The notes under the pieces: model-generated
Databases searched by the model: none
Told to the model about the DNA's origin: nothing
What the model saw: the letters and a program-made list of their open reading frames with translations, nothing else
In this document: positions 44,386 to 53,261 of the stretch, in pieces
Position numbering within the stretch: position 1 is the first letter of the stretch
Layout of the letters: each line of letters opens with the position of its first letter
Made by a program: the position numbers and the translations under genes
Assembly: GCA_965203755.1 (NCBI GenBank)
Contig: OZ241910.1
Span: forward strand, 2,728,001-2,792,000
Length of the DNA stretch: 64,000 bases
Direction: 5' to 3'
From: UBA6055 sp965203755
Lineage (GTDB): Bacteria; Chloroflexota; Anaerolineae; Aggregatilineales; Phototrophicaceae

Positions 44386-45162
44386 CTACTTCTGCTTGCG
44401 CTTGCGTTCGCGGCGTTTGCGGCGAATATCATTGATTTCGTCAGCCGGGCGCATCATCGCCTGCACCTCAAAATCATCAAGCTGATACCAGGCGCCTTTA
44501 CGCAGCGTCCCCAAACCAAGCTGACCAATATGAGTGCGGACCAGGCGAATGACCGGATGACCCAGGAGCGATGCGACGCGGCGGATTTGGCGTTTGCGCC
44601 CTTCAACCATGACAATTCGCAGGGTGGTCGAGCGCTTGCCGGATTCTAAAATTTTCACCGAGCAGGCTGCTGTCCGACTGCGATCCAGCCAGACGCCGCG
44701 TTCCCATTTCTCCAGCGCCGCCTTCGATACTCTGCCTCTGACAGTGACCTTGTATGTTTTAGTATGTTCATAACGAGGATGTGATATTTTGTTGGCTGCT
44801 TCGCCGTCGTTGGTCAATATCATCAGCCCTTCGCTGTCCGCGTCCAGGCGACCAATGGCGAACAGGCGCCCCGGCGCCTCAATCAGATCGCGGATGGCGG
44901 GACGGTCGTCGTCTTGCGGCGCGCGGTTGGTGGACAGTACACCTTTGGGTTTGTTGACGACAATATACAAAGGTTCAAAATGGTCGGCGGCGATGCGCTC
45001 GCCATCCACCAGGATAATGTCTTGCTGTGGATTGGCTTTGGCGCCAAGTTCAATCACAGCGCCATTGACCCGTACTCGGCCAGCGCGGATGAGTTCCTCG
45101 CATTTGCGCCGTGAGCCGATGCCGGCCCGCGCCATGATTTTCTGCACTCGTTCAGCTGCCAT
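44386..45162 (-). CDS. RsuA/RluB family pseudouridine synthase
   Basis: About 258 residues. An S4 RNA-binding domain begins AERVQKIMARAGIGSRRKCEELI; the catalytic aspartate is in GRLDADSEGLMILTNDG. C-terminal basic tail RRKRRERKRKQK. It makes pseudouridine in 16S or 23S rRNA; the exact site is unknown. ATG at 45162 gives the family start; longer versions have unrelated sequence. Downstream of a membrane glycosyltransferase by 50 bases. Confidence 0.92.
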   Translation of the reverse strand: MAAERVQKIMARAGIGSRRKCEELIRAGRVRVNGAVIELGAKANPQQDIILVDGERIAADHFEPLYIVVNKPKGVLSTNRAPQDDDRPAIRDLIEAPGRLFAIGRLDADSEGLMILTNDGEAANKISHPRYEHTKTYKVTVRGRVSKAALEKWERGVWLDRSRTAACSVKILESGKRSTTLRIVMVEGRKRQIRRVASLLGHPVIRLVRTHIGQLGLGTLRKGAWYQLDDFEVQAMMRPADEINDIRRKRRERKRKQK

Positions 45163-45212
45163 TGCTGTTTCTCTTTCTCTGACCTCATCTCGCCGCGCCG
45201 ACTTTTGATGTC

Positions 45213-46835
45213 CTAGTCGGCCGACTTGTCGGTTACGATAAATTGTAACGGAATTCCGAGAAGCAGGCGCGTCTGGGCGACCAGAGTGGGCAAGGCAACC
45301 ACCAGCAAGGTTAGAATAAGCACAAAAGGAATGCTCAATAGCTCCTGAATGACCTCGGCAGCCGTTAGCCGCCGGACGCGGGGCGGACGGATGCGATAAT
45401 CCTGATATTGAAACACAATCACCAGGATAATCATCGTGATGCTGGAAATGGCAAGCAGCAGCCAGGCTGGATGACTGGCGGCGAAACCATCCATGACATA
45501 AGCCAGCTTGTCGGTGGATGCAATCAGCCGGTCCAGTTGTATCGGCGCGATTTCCGGATGAAACAAAACCGGTAATTGCGAGCCGACGGTCAAAATAATC
45601 CATCCGGCGCCGGCCAGCAGAATATCGTGTGCAATCCTGAAGAGGAGTTTGAGGGAGTTGGTGGACAGAACTTGTGGGTTCTCAATCAGCTTGGCGACCA
45701 TGTAACCGAATTCTTTGCTGCCCCAGGCGTGCCTAAGTGTTTGGCTGTAACGTTTCTTTATGGATTGGAAGATATTGAAGCCCGTTGTCGAATCGGCCAG
45801 AAAGGGCAGGAAGATATGCTGGAGCGATACCTGCCCGCCGGTCGCGAAATAGGCTTTGATGAGCATGTGCCATTCGTCGGCGATGACGTCCGTGTCCCAG
45901 TTGCCGCTTTGGACTAACAGCTTTAGGCTGAGTGAATAAGATGACATCGGCATCGCCATCCACCAGGGCGCGGCTAAGTAAGCCAATTCAAAAGCGGTCG
46001 CATAGGCATTGACAATTCGCATGAGTGGATTCACCTGCCAGATGTTGCCGTGATAGCGAATCGGCGCTTGCCAAAAGGTAAGGTGCCGGGCTTCGTTGAC
46101 CGTGAAATGATAAGTCAAGGCGGCGAAATGTTTTTCGTGCCAGCGCGTATCAGCGTCCATCGTGGTAACGACCACGTTGTTCATATCCAGATTTTGGCAC
46201 TTCATCATTTTATCGATAAACCATTTGATGGCCCAGGATTGATTGGCGGACTTGCACTGCATCTCGCCGATCCGCCCGCGTGGATGGACGGTATAATAAA
46301 CATTGGCGAAATAGCCGGTATATTGACGCTGCAGCTGCTCTGCCTTGCGATGGCTGTTCGGCTCGCTGCTTTCCATAGCCAGAATAATGGAAATCTGGGT
46401 TTTGGCATTGTGCTGCGCTTTAAGCTGATTGAGACTGCGGTTGAGAATCTCAAGCGGCTCGTTATAGTTGGGTATGATGACCAAGTGGTGAATATCATCC
46501 CAATCGACCGTGTGTTCATCTTTCTGCTCAATATATTTTTGATGCCAGTTGATGGCTTCCCATTGGCTTATCTTGCGATTGCCGATTTCATTGGCGATGC
46601 CGGCCAGCAAAAAACGGGCTGCCGAATACAGGGCGACCAGCGCCGCCGCCAGCATGAGCGTTCGAGGAAAGGCCACCGCGCTTGCTATCGACAGCAGCAG
46701 AGCCAGCCAGGCGATAAAACCCGGGATTCCGTCGAGAACCCGCTCCGGAATCGGTGGAAGCGGCGCTCCGCCCCAAATCGAACGCCCGATGTTTGAACGC
46801 TGCGGCTGCCGCTGGTTGTTGGATGTATAGGGCAC
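45213..46835 (-). CDS. Membrane glycosyltransferase family 2
   Basis: About 540 residues. Two N-terminal helices (about 35-75), a GT2 domain with VIIPNYNEPLEILNRS, MDADTRWHEKH (DxD), and a DEWHM motif in place of ED, then C-terminal helices. The usual QxxRW of processive synthases appears as QTLRHAW. Both changes suggest a different product or non-processive activity. GTG at 46835 is the likely start; a TTG 14 codons earlier overlaps the -10 box of the promoter. Confidence 0.75.
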   Translation of the reverse strand: MPYTSNNQRQPQRSNIGRSIWGGAPLPPIPERVLDGIPGFIAWLALLLSIASAVAFPRTLMLAAALVALYSAARFLLAGIANEIGNRKISQWEAINWHQKYIEQKDEHTVDWDDIHHLVIIPNYNEPLEILNRSLNQLKAQHNAKTQISIILAMESSEPNSHRKAEQLQRQYTGYFANVYYTVHPRGRIGEMQCKSANQSWAIKWFIDKMMKCQNLDMNNVVVTTMDADTRWHEKHFAALTYHFTVNEARHLTFWQAPIRYHGNIWQVNPLMRIVNAYATAFELAYLAAPWWMAMPMSSYSLSLKLLVQSGNWDTDVIADEWHMLIKAYFATGGQVSLQHIFLPFLADSTTGFNIFQSIKKRYSQTLRHAWGSKEFGYMVAKLIENPQVLSTNSLKLLFRIAHDILLAGAGWIILTVGSQLPVLFHPEIAPIQLDRLIASTDKLAYVMDGFAASHPAWLLLAISSITMIILVIVFQYQDYRIRPPRVRRLTAAEVIQELLSIPFVLILTLLVVALPTLVAQTRLLLGIPLQFIVTDKSAD

Positions 46836-46876
46836 AGTTATCTTGTCGGCAACTTGGCTGACCACAAATCGGGGCA

Positions 46877-46904
46877 ATCATAGCATACAGCCTTTGACAG
46901 ACAA
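46877..46904 (-). promoter_or_regulatory. Sigma-70 promoter for the membrane glycosyltransferase operon
   Basis: Minus strand TTGTCT, 16-base spacer, TATGAT. The intergenic 46836-47115 also holds a short plus-strand open frame (see findings) but no gene I trust. Confidence 0.55.
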
Positions 46905-47115
46905 GATATAATCTGTGAAGCGACGCGCTGTTTGGCATGAAGCGCATTGAGCTTGACTGCCGTTGTTCAATACATCTGCTACAGTTATCAGGAATGCAAC
47001 AGTGGAGATGTGCCTGTGACTGATATTGGCAAGAGGGATTTGGACAAGATAACAGCCGAAGCGAGTGACATCGAGAATCGGTTATGCCGCTGGGCGCTTG
47101 ACGTCGGTTTGCATT

Positions 47116-48312
47116 TTATGATTTTGTTCCTTTACTTCCTTGGATGCCGCGCTGGGTCGCTATCGACACCAAATTGGTCTCATAGTCATAGATATTGCGC
47201 CGTTTGTCCGCATGGGCATCTTGGGCAAGCTGCACCAGCTTTTCCACCAGGTCGGCGGCGGTGTAGTTATCCCCGCGCCATAAATAAAAAGCCAGCGACC
47301 CGGGCATGGTGTTGATTTCATTCAGATAAACTTCGGCTTTATCGGGCCGGACGAGATAATCAATCCGCGCGATGCCGCGGCCGTCAACCGCTTTGAATGC
47401 CTGTATGCTCAACTGTTTAATTCTCTGGGTGAGCGTCTCGCCGATGGGGGCGGGAATCAGCCGTTCGGCGCTTTTCATGCCTTCGCCGCCGCGCAGATAC
47501 TTGTCCTCATAAGACAAAAATTCGTCCCACGAGAGCGGCTGTTCCAGCGTCGATGTTTCGAATCGGTCGGCATAGCCCATCACTGAACAGTTGATTTCAA
47601 TCCCGTCGGTGACGGCGGGTTCAACCAGAATGCGACGGTCAAAGCTGGCGGCAATGTCAATGCTGGAACGCAGGAGCGTTTCCGAATCGGCGCGCCCGAT
47701 GCCAATGCTGGAGCCAAGTGTGGCTGGTTTAATGAACAGGGGCCAGTCAAACTTTTTCAAGATGCGGTCCATGACAAAATTCGGCTGGTTCAGCCATTGC
47801 CCGCGGGAAAAGGAAACATCTTCAAGCGTTGGAATGCCGGCCTGGCGCAGCGCCATTTTGGTGAGGATTTTGTCGTTTGTTAAAGCCGAACCTAATGTTG
47901 CACAGCCCACATAGGGGATGTCCGCCAGTTCAATCAAGCCTTGAAGATTGCCGTCCTCGCCGTGTGAACCGTGGATGGCTGGGAACAGAACATCAATGCG
48001 CCTGATTTCACTTTTGCTAAAGCGGCCGGCTAAGGGATTGATGATGAGACCATGATGCCGCACATCCGGAGACAGCAGGCATGATACGACGCCGGCCTGG
48101 TTCAGGATGTCCTTGTCCTGATAATTTTCAAGTTTAGACAGCGGGTCGCCGGTGTGCCATTTGCCATCGCGGGAAATGTAGACGGGTACGATGTCGTAAC
48201 GCACAGCCGAGAAGGCTTGCATGACTTGGCAGCCGGTAACGATTGAGACATCATGCTCGACGCTGCGCCCGCCAAAAATGACGGCGACGGTGATGCGGCA
48301 CCGCTTGCTCAT
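47116..48312 (-). CDS. ddl: D-alanine--D-alanine ligase
   Basis: About 398 residues, ATP-grasp fold. VAVIFGGRSVEHDVSI, the HGSHGEDG loop, LFIKPATLGSSIGIG, and EINTMPGSLAFYLW give the substrate and ATP-binding sites. It makes D-Ala-D-Ala for peptidoglycan. A C-terminal extension of about 30 residues after the catalytic domain (from about 365) is longer than usual. ATG at 48312 fits the family. It is 101 bases downstream of murF in the same operon; together they complete the UDP-MurNAc-pentapeptide. Confidence 0.95.
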   Translation of the reverse strand: MSKRCRITVAVIFGGRSVEHDVSIVTGCQVMQAFSAVRYDIVPVYISRDGKWHTGDPLSKLENYQDKDILNQAGVVSCLLSPDVRHHGLIINPLAGRFSKSEIRRIDVLFPAIHGSHGEDGNLQGLIELADIPYVGCATLGSALTNDKILTKMALRQAGIPTLEDVSFSRGQWLNQPNFVMDRILKKFDWPLFIKPATLGSSIGIGRADSETLLRSSIDIAASFDRRILVEPAVTDGIEINCSVMGYADRFETSTLEQPLSWDEFLSYEDKYLRGGEGMKSAERLIPAPIGETLTQRIKQLSIQAFKAVDGRGIARIDYLVRPDKAEVYLNEINTMPGSLAFYLWRGDNYTAADLVEKLVQLAQDAHADKRRNIYDYETNLVSIATQRGIQGSKGTKS

Positions 48313-48413
48313 CAGCGCATTCCTCAAAAAACCGTAAACCCAAACGATACTATGCAGGCAAAGCCGGCTTTTGTCAATTATCGGCTGGATATTGGAGGAT
48401 TGCTGGCGCAGCG

Positions 48414-50069
48414 TCACCTGGTTGAATAGGTATCGGGCAGGTCGTTGAGAAACAGCACGGCGTCAGCCGCAATGAGATGCTGTTGATACCAGTCAACCGA
48501 TTCAGCCAGCGTCTCGAAAACCTGCACCCGCGCCATATCAAAATCTGTTTCCTGAAGCGTCTCAAAGATCGGCCGGGTTTGTTTGCTGCCAATCAAGATA
48601 ATGTCAGTGGCGAATCGAGCCGCCAGCTGACCTAGTTTTCGGTTTTCCGCGTCCTGCACAGCCCCCAGTTCAATCATGCCAGGAGTAATCAGAAGCCGTT
48701 TGCCGGCATCGTGCATGCCCAGCACCTTCAAGGCGCTGGCGGCACCCTTGGGGTTGGCGCTGTAGGCGTCATTGATCACTGTGATTCCGGCTGCGGTTGT
48801 CTGTCGGACGAGGCGGCTTTCGGCGGGCTTCAAAGTACGGCTGCGCCAGGCAATATCACGCAGAGGGATGCCCTCATGATGGGCGACGGCGATGCACAAA
48901 AGCAGATTGGTCACATTGTGTTCTCCCGCCAGCCCGGTCTCCAGCCGCGCGCTCTCGCCCGACTTCACATGGGTTGCTGTGAAACTTAGCCCAGCCAGAT
49001 TTTCCTGAATATCGCTTGCGATCCAGGTCACGTTTTGCTGTCTGGCTTGGGTGATGTCAAGCTCGCGGCTTACGGTTAATCGGGTATTTGGATAGCCGGC
49101 GGCAGCCATTTTTTGGATGTGGACATTGTCCCAGTTGAAGACGCCAATGCCATCGGGCTCGAGATTTCTGATGATCTCATACTTGGCGGCGCTGGTGTTT
49201 TCGAGCGTTCCGAACCGTTCAAGATGCTGTGGCCCAATTTCGGTGACCATGGCGATATCGGGCGGCGTTAACTGACAAATGCGCTCAATTTCACCGGGGA
49301 CATAAGCGCCCATCTCACTGATGAAATACTCGCTGCGATAGTCATCGGCTAAATCGCGGTTGATGGCCAGCGAAATCCCCATCAGGGTGTTGTAACTTTT
49401 GGGGGTGGCATACGTGCGGTAGCGCAGGTTCATCATGTCGCGCAGGAAGGCCTTGGTGGTTGTTTTGCCATAACTTCCGGTAATGCCGATGATCCTAGGA
49501 TTGATTTTGGCCAGCGCTTGCCGCGCTTGATAGAGGTAACGCCGCCGCAAATAGACTTCAACCGGCTGCATGAGAAAATTGCCGCCAGCCAGCCAGACGG
49601 GCGCCAGCAGGTAGACAGCCATCCCAATCGCGCTTGCCGTCAGGATTCGCATCATCAGGATGTCGGTATGGATAATGGAACTGCCGGCGACATGGCTGAT
49701 GCCCAGGGCCGCGGCGCTGATGGTCAATGAAGCCAGCAAAATCCGGGTCACTCGCGGCGTGCGAACGAATTCCTTTTTGATCTCGCGTTCTGGCTGCGGG
49801 ATGATTGCGATGAGGGCGGCGATGCCGGCGATGACAAGCGGCAGGATGGAATCCGGCGTTTCACTCGCGAGCCATGCGAATGCCAGACCGATAAGCCAGG
49901 CGCCAATCGGGCGCATCGGCATCAGGCGGCGCGGATGATTCAGCGCCCATTGAAGATAGCGGCGGCTCATGTATTCTTCGATTTGATAGAATCGCGCCTG
50001 TCTGTAGATCCGCAGCCAAGCGCCAGCCAGCCACAGGGCAGCCAAGACTAGCAGCGAAAATTCCGGCAT
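48414..50069 (-). CDS. Membrane-anchored MurF-type ligase
   Basis: About 551 residues. Residues 1-185 contain four or five membrane helices (about 5-20, 55-70, 74-92, 108-128, 140-165); a Mur ligase core follows with P-loop GSYGKTTTK at 198-206, EMGAYVPGEI, GEHNVTNLLLCIAVA and NDAYSANPKG. It would add D-Ala-D-Ala to UDP-MurNAc-tripeptide. The N-terminal membrane part is not in canonical soluble MurF. ATG at 50069 has AGGAG 5 bases upstream. It is 22 bases after the alpha/beta hydrolase gene. Confidence 0.85.
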   Translation of the reverse strand: MPEFSLLVLAALWLAGAWLRIYRQARFYQIEEYMSRRYLQWALNHPRRLMPMRPIGAWLIGLAFAWLASETPDSILPLVIAGIAALIAIIPQPEREIKKEFVRTPRVTRILLASLTISAAALGISHVAGSSIIHTDILMMRILTASAIGMAVYLLAPVWLAGGNFLMQPVEVYLRRRYLYQARQALAKINPRIIGITGSYGKTTTKAFLRDMMNLRYRTYATPKSYNTLMGISLAINRDLADDYRSEYFISEMGAYVPGEIERICQLTPPDIAMVTEIGPQHLERFGTLENTSAAKYEIIRNLEPDGIGVFNWDNVHIQKMAAAGYPNTRLTVSRELDITQARQQNVTWIASDIQENLAGLSFTATHVKSGESARLETGLAGEHNVTNLLLCIAVAHHEGIPLRDIAWRSRTLKPAESRLVRQTTAAGITVINDAYSANPKGAASALKVLGMHDAGKRLLITPGMIELGAVQDAENRKLGQLAARFATDIILIGSKQTRPIFETLQETDFDMARVQVFETLAESVDWYQQHLIAADAVLFLNDLPDTYSTR

Positions 50070-50091
50070 TCCATCTCCTGCTTGTGAACGT

Positions 50092-50904
50092 TCAGCCGCT
50101 TCTGAAAAGCGCATCCATGATACTGGCGGTTCTTTCGGGAAAGTCAAGATAGGCATAATGCCCGCCGCCTTCATAGACGATCAGGGCGGCATCCGGCATA
50201 GCCGCCTCCAGTTTTCTGCCCATCCACAGCGGGGTCTCCTGGTCCTGGTCGCCCCAGACAAGCAAGGTGGGAACAGGCGCGCGGGCCGCGTGTTCAAGCA
50301 AGTCCTGGTTGACGATCTTGACCAAAGTCTGACGCATGACCCGCGAAGCCTGCTGAAAGTCGGCCGAACCGTAGCGTTGACTGTAAAGCTGACCGAGCCG
50401 CGCGGCCGCCGGGCCCGCGCCCATGCGCTCAAGGCTGCTGCGAACAGACTTGTATAATTGAAGTCGAAATCTGCTGTGAAGCGGTGGCTGGATTTTGATG
50501 CCGGCGCTGTTTGACAAAACCATTTTCCGAATGCGATGGCTGTAATCTGAACCCAGCGCCAATCCAATCCGCCCGCCAAGGGAATGCCCAAAATAATCCA
50601 CCTGTGACAGCTTGTGATGATCCAGATAATCGCTGCAAAACCGGGCATAATCAAAAATAGACAGCGGCTTTTCCGGCGCGGCGCTTTCGCCAAAACCCGG
50701 CAGGTCAAACATGTAAAGCCGGTACCCATAGCGGCCGAGCCGCGAAACCAGAGGTCGCAACAGGTCGATATGCCCCCCCCAGCCATGTACCAGCAGCACC
50801 GGACTTCCCTGACCGACAACCCGTTCTCGTATCTCGATGCCGCTTATCACGATTTTGCGCGTGCTTCCGCCATTGGGAGAGCGTTCTTGACCGAGATTGA
50901 ACAT
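50092..50904 (-). CDS. Alpha/beta hydrolase
   Basis: 270 residues. VLLVHGWGG oxyanion region, nucleophile in YFGHSLGGRIG, and acid/His in LVWGDQDQETPL and GGGHYAYLDFP. No lipobox or signal is visible. Substrate unknown. It lies between the radical SAM gene (11-base gap) and murF (22-base gap) and is probably cotranscribed with them. Confidence 0.88.
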   Translation of the reverse strand: MFNLGQERSPNGGSTRKIVISGIEIRERVVGQGSPVLLVHGWGGHIDLLRPLVSRLGRYGYRLYMFDLPGFGESAAPEKPLSIFDYARFCSDYLDHHKLSQVDYFGHSLGGRIGLALGSDYSHRIRKMVLSNSAGIKIQPPLHSRFRLQLYKSVRSSLERMGAGPAAARLGQLYSQRYGSADFQQASRVMRQTLVKIVNQDLLEHAARAPVPTLLVWGDQDQETPLWMGRKLEAAMPDAALIVYEGGGHYAYLDFPERTASIMDALFRSG

Positions 50905-50915
50905 CCGCGAAGTTC

Positions 50916-52832
50916 CTAGTCGATTGTAATGAGAGCCGAGCGGCGATGCTTGCGGCGTTCACTGATGGGTTTGACCGGCGGACATTCCCAAGCCATCGGC
51001 TCCGTCGTTGAACGTTCCTTGACGAATTTCGGTAAGATGCCGCAGGCAAAACATTCATCGCGGCAGTCCACCCGCGTTTCCTGTTTGATGCTCATCAGAT
51101 AGTCGTCTTTTAAGAACTTTTTGTGGACGCCGGCATCAATGTGGTCCCAAGGGAAGATCTCGTCAATACCGCGTTCGCGGAAGCTGTAGAAGCCCGCGTC
51201 AAGCTGATTTTCATCAAAAGCCCGCAGCCACTTATCGTGCTGATGACGGTCTTGCCAGGCATCAAACTTGCAGCCGAGTTCCCAGGCGCGTCGAATGACC
51301 GGCGCCAAACGGCGGTCGCCGCGGCTAAGCCAGCCTTCAAATTCGCTGCCATCATAGTCATTCCAGCGCAGGTGCATCCCCCCGCGCCGCATCTGCTTTT
51401 TTAACAGCGCTTGTTTCTTCTGGACTTGTTCGCGCGTGTCCTGCGGCACCCATTGGAAAGGGGTATGCGGTTTGGGGATGAAGGTGCTCACGCCGACATT
51501 CAGCGTTGCCTTTTTGCCGAGGATCTTGGCGCCTTCCTGGAGGGTTCGACGGCACAAATCGATGATCGCCTGTACGTCGGCCAACGTTTCGTCCGGATGG
51601 CCGATCATGAAGTAAAACTTGATGGTGCGCCAGCCGCGGGAATAGACATCTTTGGCCGTTTGAATCACCTGGTCATCCGAAACATATTTGTTGATGATGT
51701 CGCGCATCTTTTCCGTCGCCGCTTCGGGGGCAAAGGTGAAGCCGCTGCGGCGCGTCCCGCCAATTTTCTCAAGCAGATCGGCGCTGGCGCTTTCGATACG
51801 CAGACTCGGCAAACTAAGGCTTAGGCCGGCATCCTTGTAGACGCGATTCACTTCGGCGGCAAGTTCCTTGACCCAAACATAATCTGACGAGGACAGGCTA
51901 AGCAGGCTGATTTCCTCAAAGCCGGTGTGTTCGACAATTTCGTCAATCGCCGCCATGATCTCCTGCACCGGCCGTTCGCGCACCGGGCGCGTGACCATCC
52001 CGGCATGACAGAAACGGCAGCCGCGGGTACAGCCGCGCATGATTTCAATCGGCGCTCGGTTATGCACGGTGTCGATATTGGGTACAATAAACTTAGTGAA
52101 TGGCTTGGGCAAAGTGATCACGATGCGCTTGAGAACGCGTTTGGGGATGCCCGGCTGATTGGGCGCAATCGCGCGGACCGTGCCGTCTGGATGATAATCA
52201 ACGTCATAGAACCGAGGTACATACATCCCTTGAATTTTTGAGACTGCCTTAAGCTGCTGGTATCGCGCGCTCCCGCGCATCCGGTGCATAAGCGCGGCAA
52301 TTTCGACGATAATCTCTTCACCTTCGCCGATGGCAAAGGCATCGATGAAATCAGCCATCGGTTCGGGATTGTAACAGGCATGGCCGCCAGCAATGACAAG
52401 CGGATACCGTTCGTCGCGGTCCTGGCTGATGATGGGCAAGCCCGCCAAATCAATCAGATTAAGCGCATTGGTATATAATTGCTCATAGGGCAGGCTGATG
52501 CCAATCAGGTCAAAGTCGCGCAGGGGATGCTTGGTTTCCAGTGAATACAATGGAATCCGCCGCCGCCGCATGATGTCTTCCATATCCAGCCAAGGCGAAA
52601 ACACGCGCTCTGCCAGCATATTGTCCCGCCGGTTGACCTGGTGATAGAGGTTCATAATGCCCAGGTTGGACATGCCGAGGTCATAAATATCCGGGAAAGC
52701 CAGCGCGACTTTGATGTCGGTCGCATCCCAATTTTTAATAACACTGTTGTACTCGCCGCCGACGTATCGGCCGGGTTTTTCCACTTGTAACAGGAAGCGG
52801 TCTATTTGACGCTCAATTTCGCGAGGCTTCAT
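50916..52832 (-). CDS. B12-binding radical SAM protein (TIGR03960 type)
   Basis: About 638 residues. A cobalamin-binding-like N-terminal domain (VALAFPDIYDLGMSNLGI, about 40-180) precedes the radical SAM core with CTRGCRFCHAG, the CxxxCxxC cluster motif, and later FYFMIGHPDET. A C-terminal DECFACG gives additional cysteines. The family is typically paired with the radical-SAM-associated TIGR03936 protein, encoded here 1.4 kb upstream on the same strand. Substrate unknown. ATG at 52832; a second ATG five codons earlier also fits. Confidence 0.85.
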   Translation of the reverse strand: MKPREIERQIDRFLLQVEKPGRYVGGEYNSVIKNWDATDIKVALAFPDIYDLGMSNLGIMNLYHQVNRRDNMLAERVFSPWLDMEDIMRRRRIPLYSLETKHPLRDFDLIGISLPYEQLYTNALNLIDLAGLPIISQDRDERYPLVIAGGHACYNPEPMADFIDAFAIGEGEEIIVEIAALMHRMRGSARYQQLKAVSKIQGMYVPRFYDVDYHPDGTVRAIAPNQPGIPKRVLKRIVITLPKPFTKFIVPNIDTVHNRAPIEIMRGCTRGCRFCHAGMVTRPVRERPVQEIMAAIDEIVEHTGFEEISLLSLSSSDYVWVKELAAEVNRVYKDAGLSLSLPSLRIESASADLLEKIGGTRRSGFTFAPEAATEKMRDIINKYVSDDQVIQTAKDVYSRGWRTIKFYFMIGHPDETLADVQAIIDLCRRTLQEGAKILGKKATLNVGVSTFIPKPHTPFQWVPQDTREQVQKKQALLKKQMRRGGMHLRWNDYDGSEFEGWLSRGDRRLAPVIRRAWELGCKFDAWQDRHQHDKWLRAFDENQLDAGFYSFRERGIDEIFPWDHIDAGVHKKFLKDDYLMSIKQETRVDCRDECFACGILPKFVKERSTTEPMAWECPPVKPISERRKHRRSALITID

Positions 52833-52915
52833 TGCCGGCACTCCCAAGGCTCCATCATCTCGTCTTCAATGAATTCATGTCCGCATGGCGCTGCTTTGAT
52901 GCAAGTTTCAAAAAA

Positions 52916-52944
52916 ATTATATCGTATATGACCGAGCTTGTATA
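52916..52944 (-). promoter_or_regulatory. Candidate sigma-70 promoter for the radical SAM-murF-ddl operon
   Basis: Minus strand TATACA, 17-base spacer, TATAAT, about 85 bases before the ATG at 52832. Confidence 0.5.
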
Positions 52945-53172
52945 GCGATGACTGTATGCCAGGCAGGGCAATCGCGCCTTGTTCGATTTCAGGTCTTGTC
53001 GCCGCGGTTTTATGACCGGCGAACTTATTTTGCGGCGCTGCTGTGCCGCGGATCCAGGGTTTTGCGGCGCGCTTGCGTCATGTTCAAGATTTTTCTTGCT
53101 AAACCAGGCGCGGGTCCGGATTGTTAATTTGCACGCGGCTTGCAAGGTATCACAGAAGAGTTTGCAAAGGGT

Positions 53173-53191
53173 GACCAAAAGGCCGCGGTTT
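53173..53191. repeat. 19-base intergenic repeat, copy 2
   Basis: GACCAAAAGGCCGCGGTTT, identical to 4371-4389. Like copy 1 it sits in an intergenic region, with GATGCGATTG a short way downstream. Confidence 0.45.
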
Positions 53192-53261
53192 GGTATGCTG
53201 ATTTTTAGCGCGGTCGCACAAAGGGCATCGAGATGCGATTGTCCTGATGGGTCTAGCGGGG

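Larger units (their letters stand above)
52833..53261. other. Intergenic region between psuG and the radical SAM operon
   Basis: A 429-base gap without a recognised gene. It holds the radical SAM promoter candidate at 52916-52944 and the second copy of the 19-base repeat at 53173-53191. Confidence 0.5.

Noticed and set aside
52855..53178. 107-codon minus-strand frame in the gap before the radical SAM gene
   Set aside because: Mixed composition, no ribosome site, no match; spans the promoter candidate.
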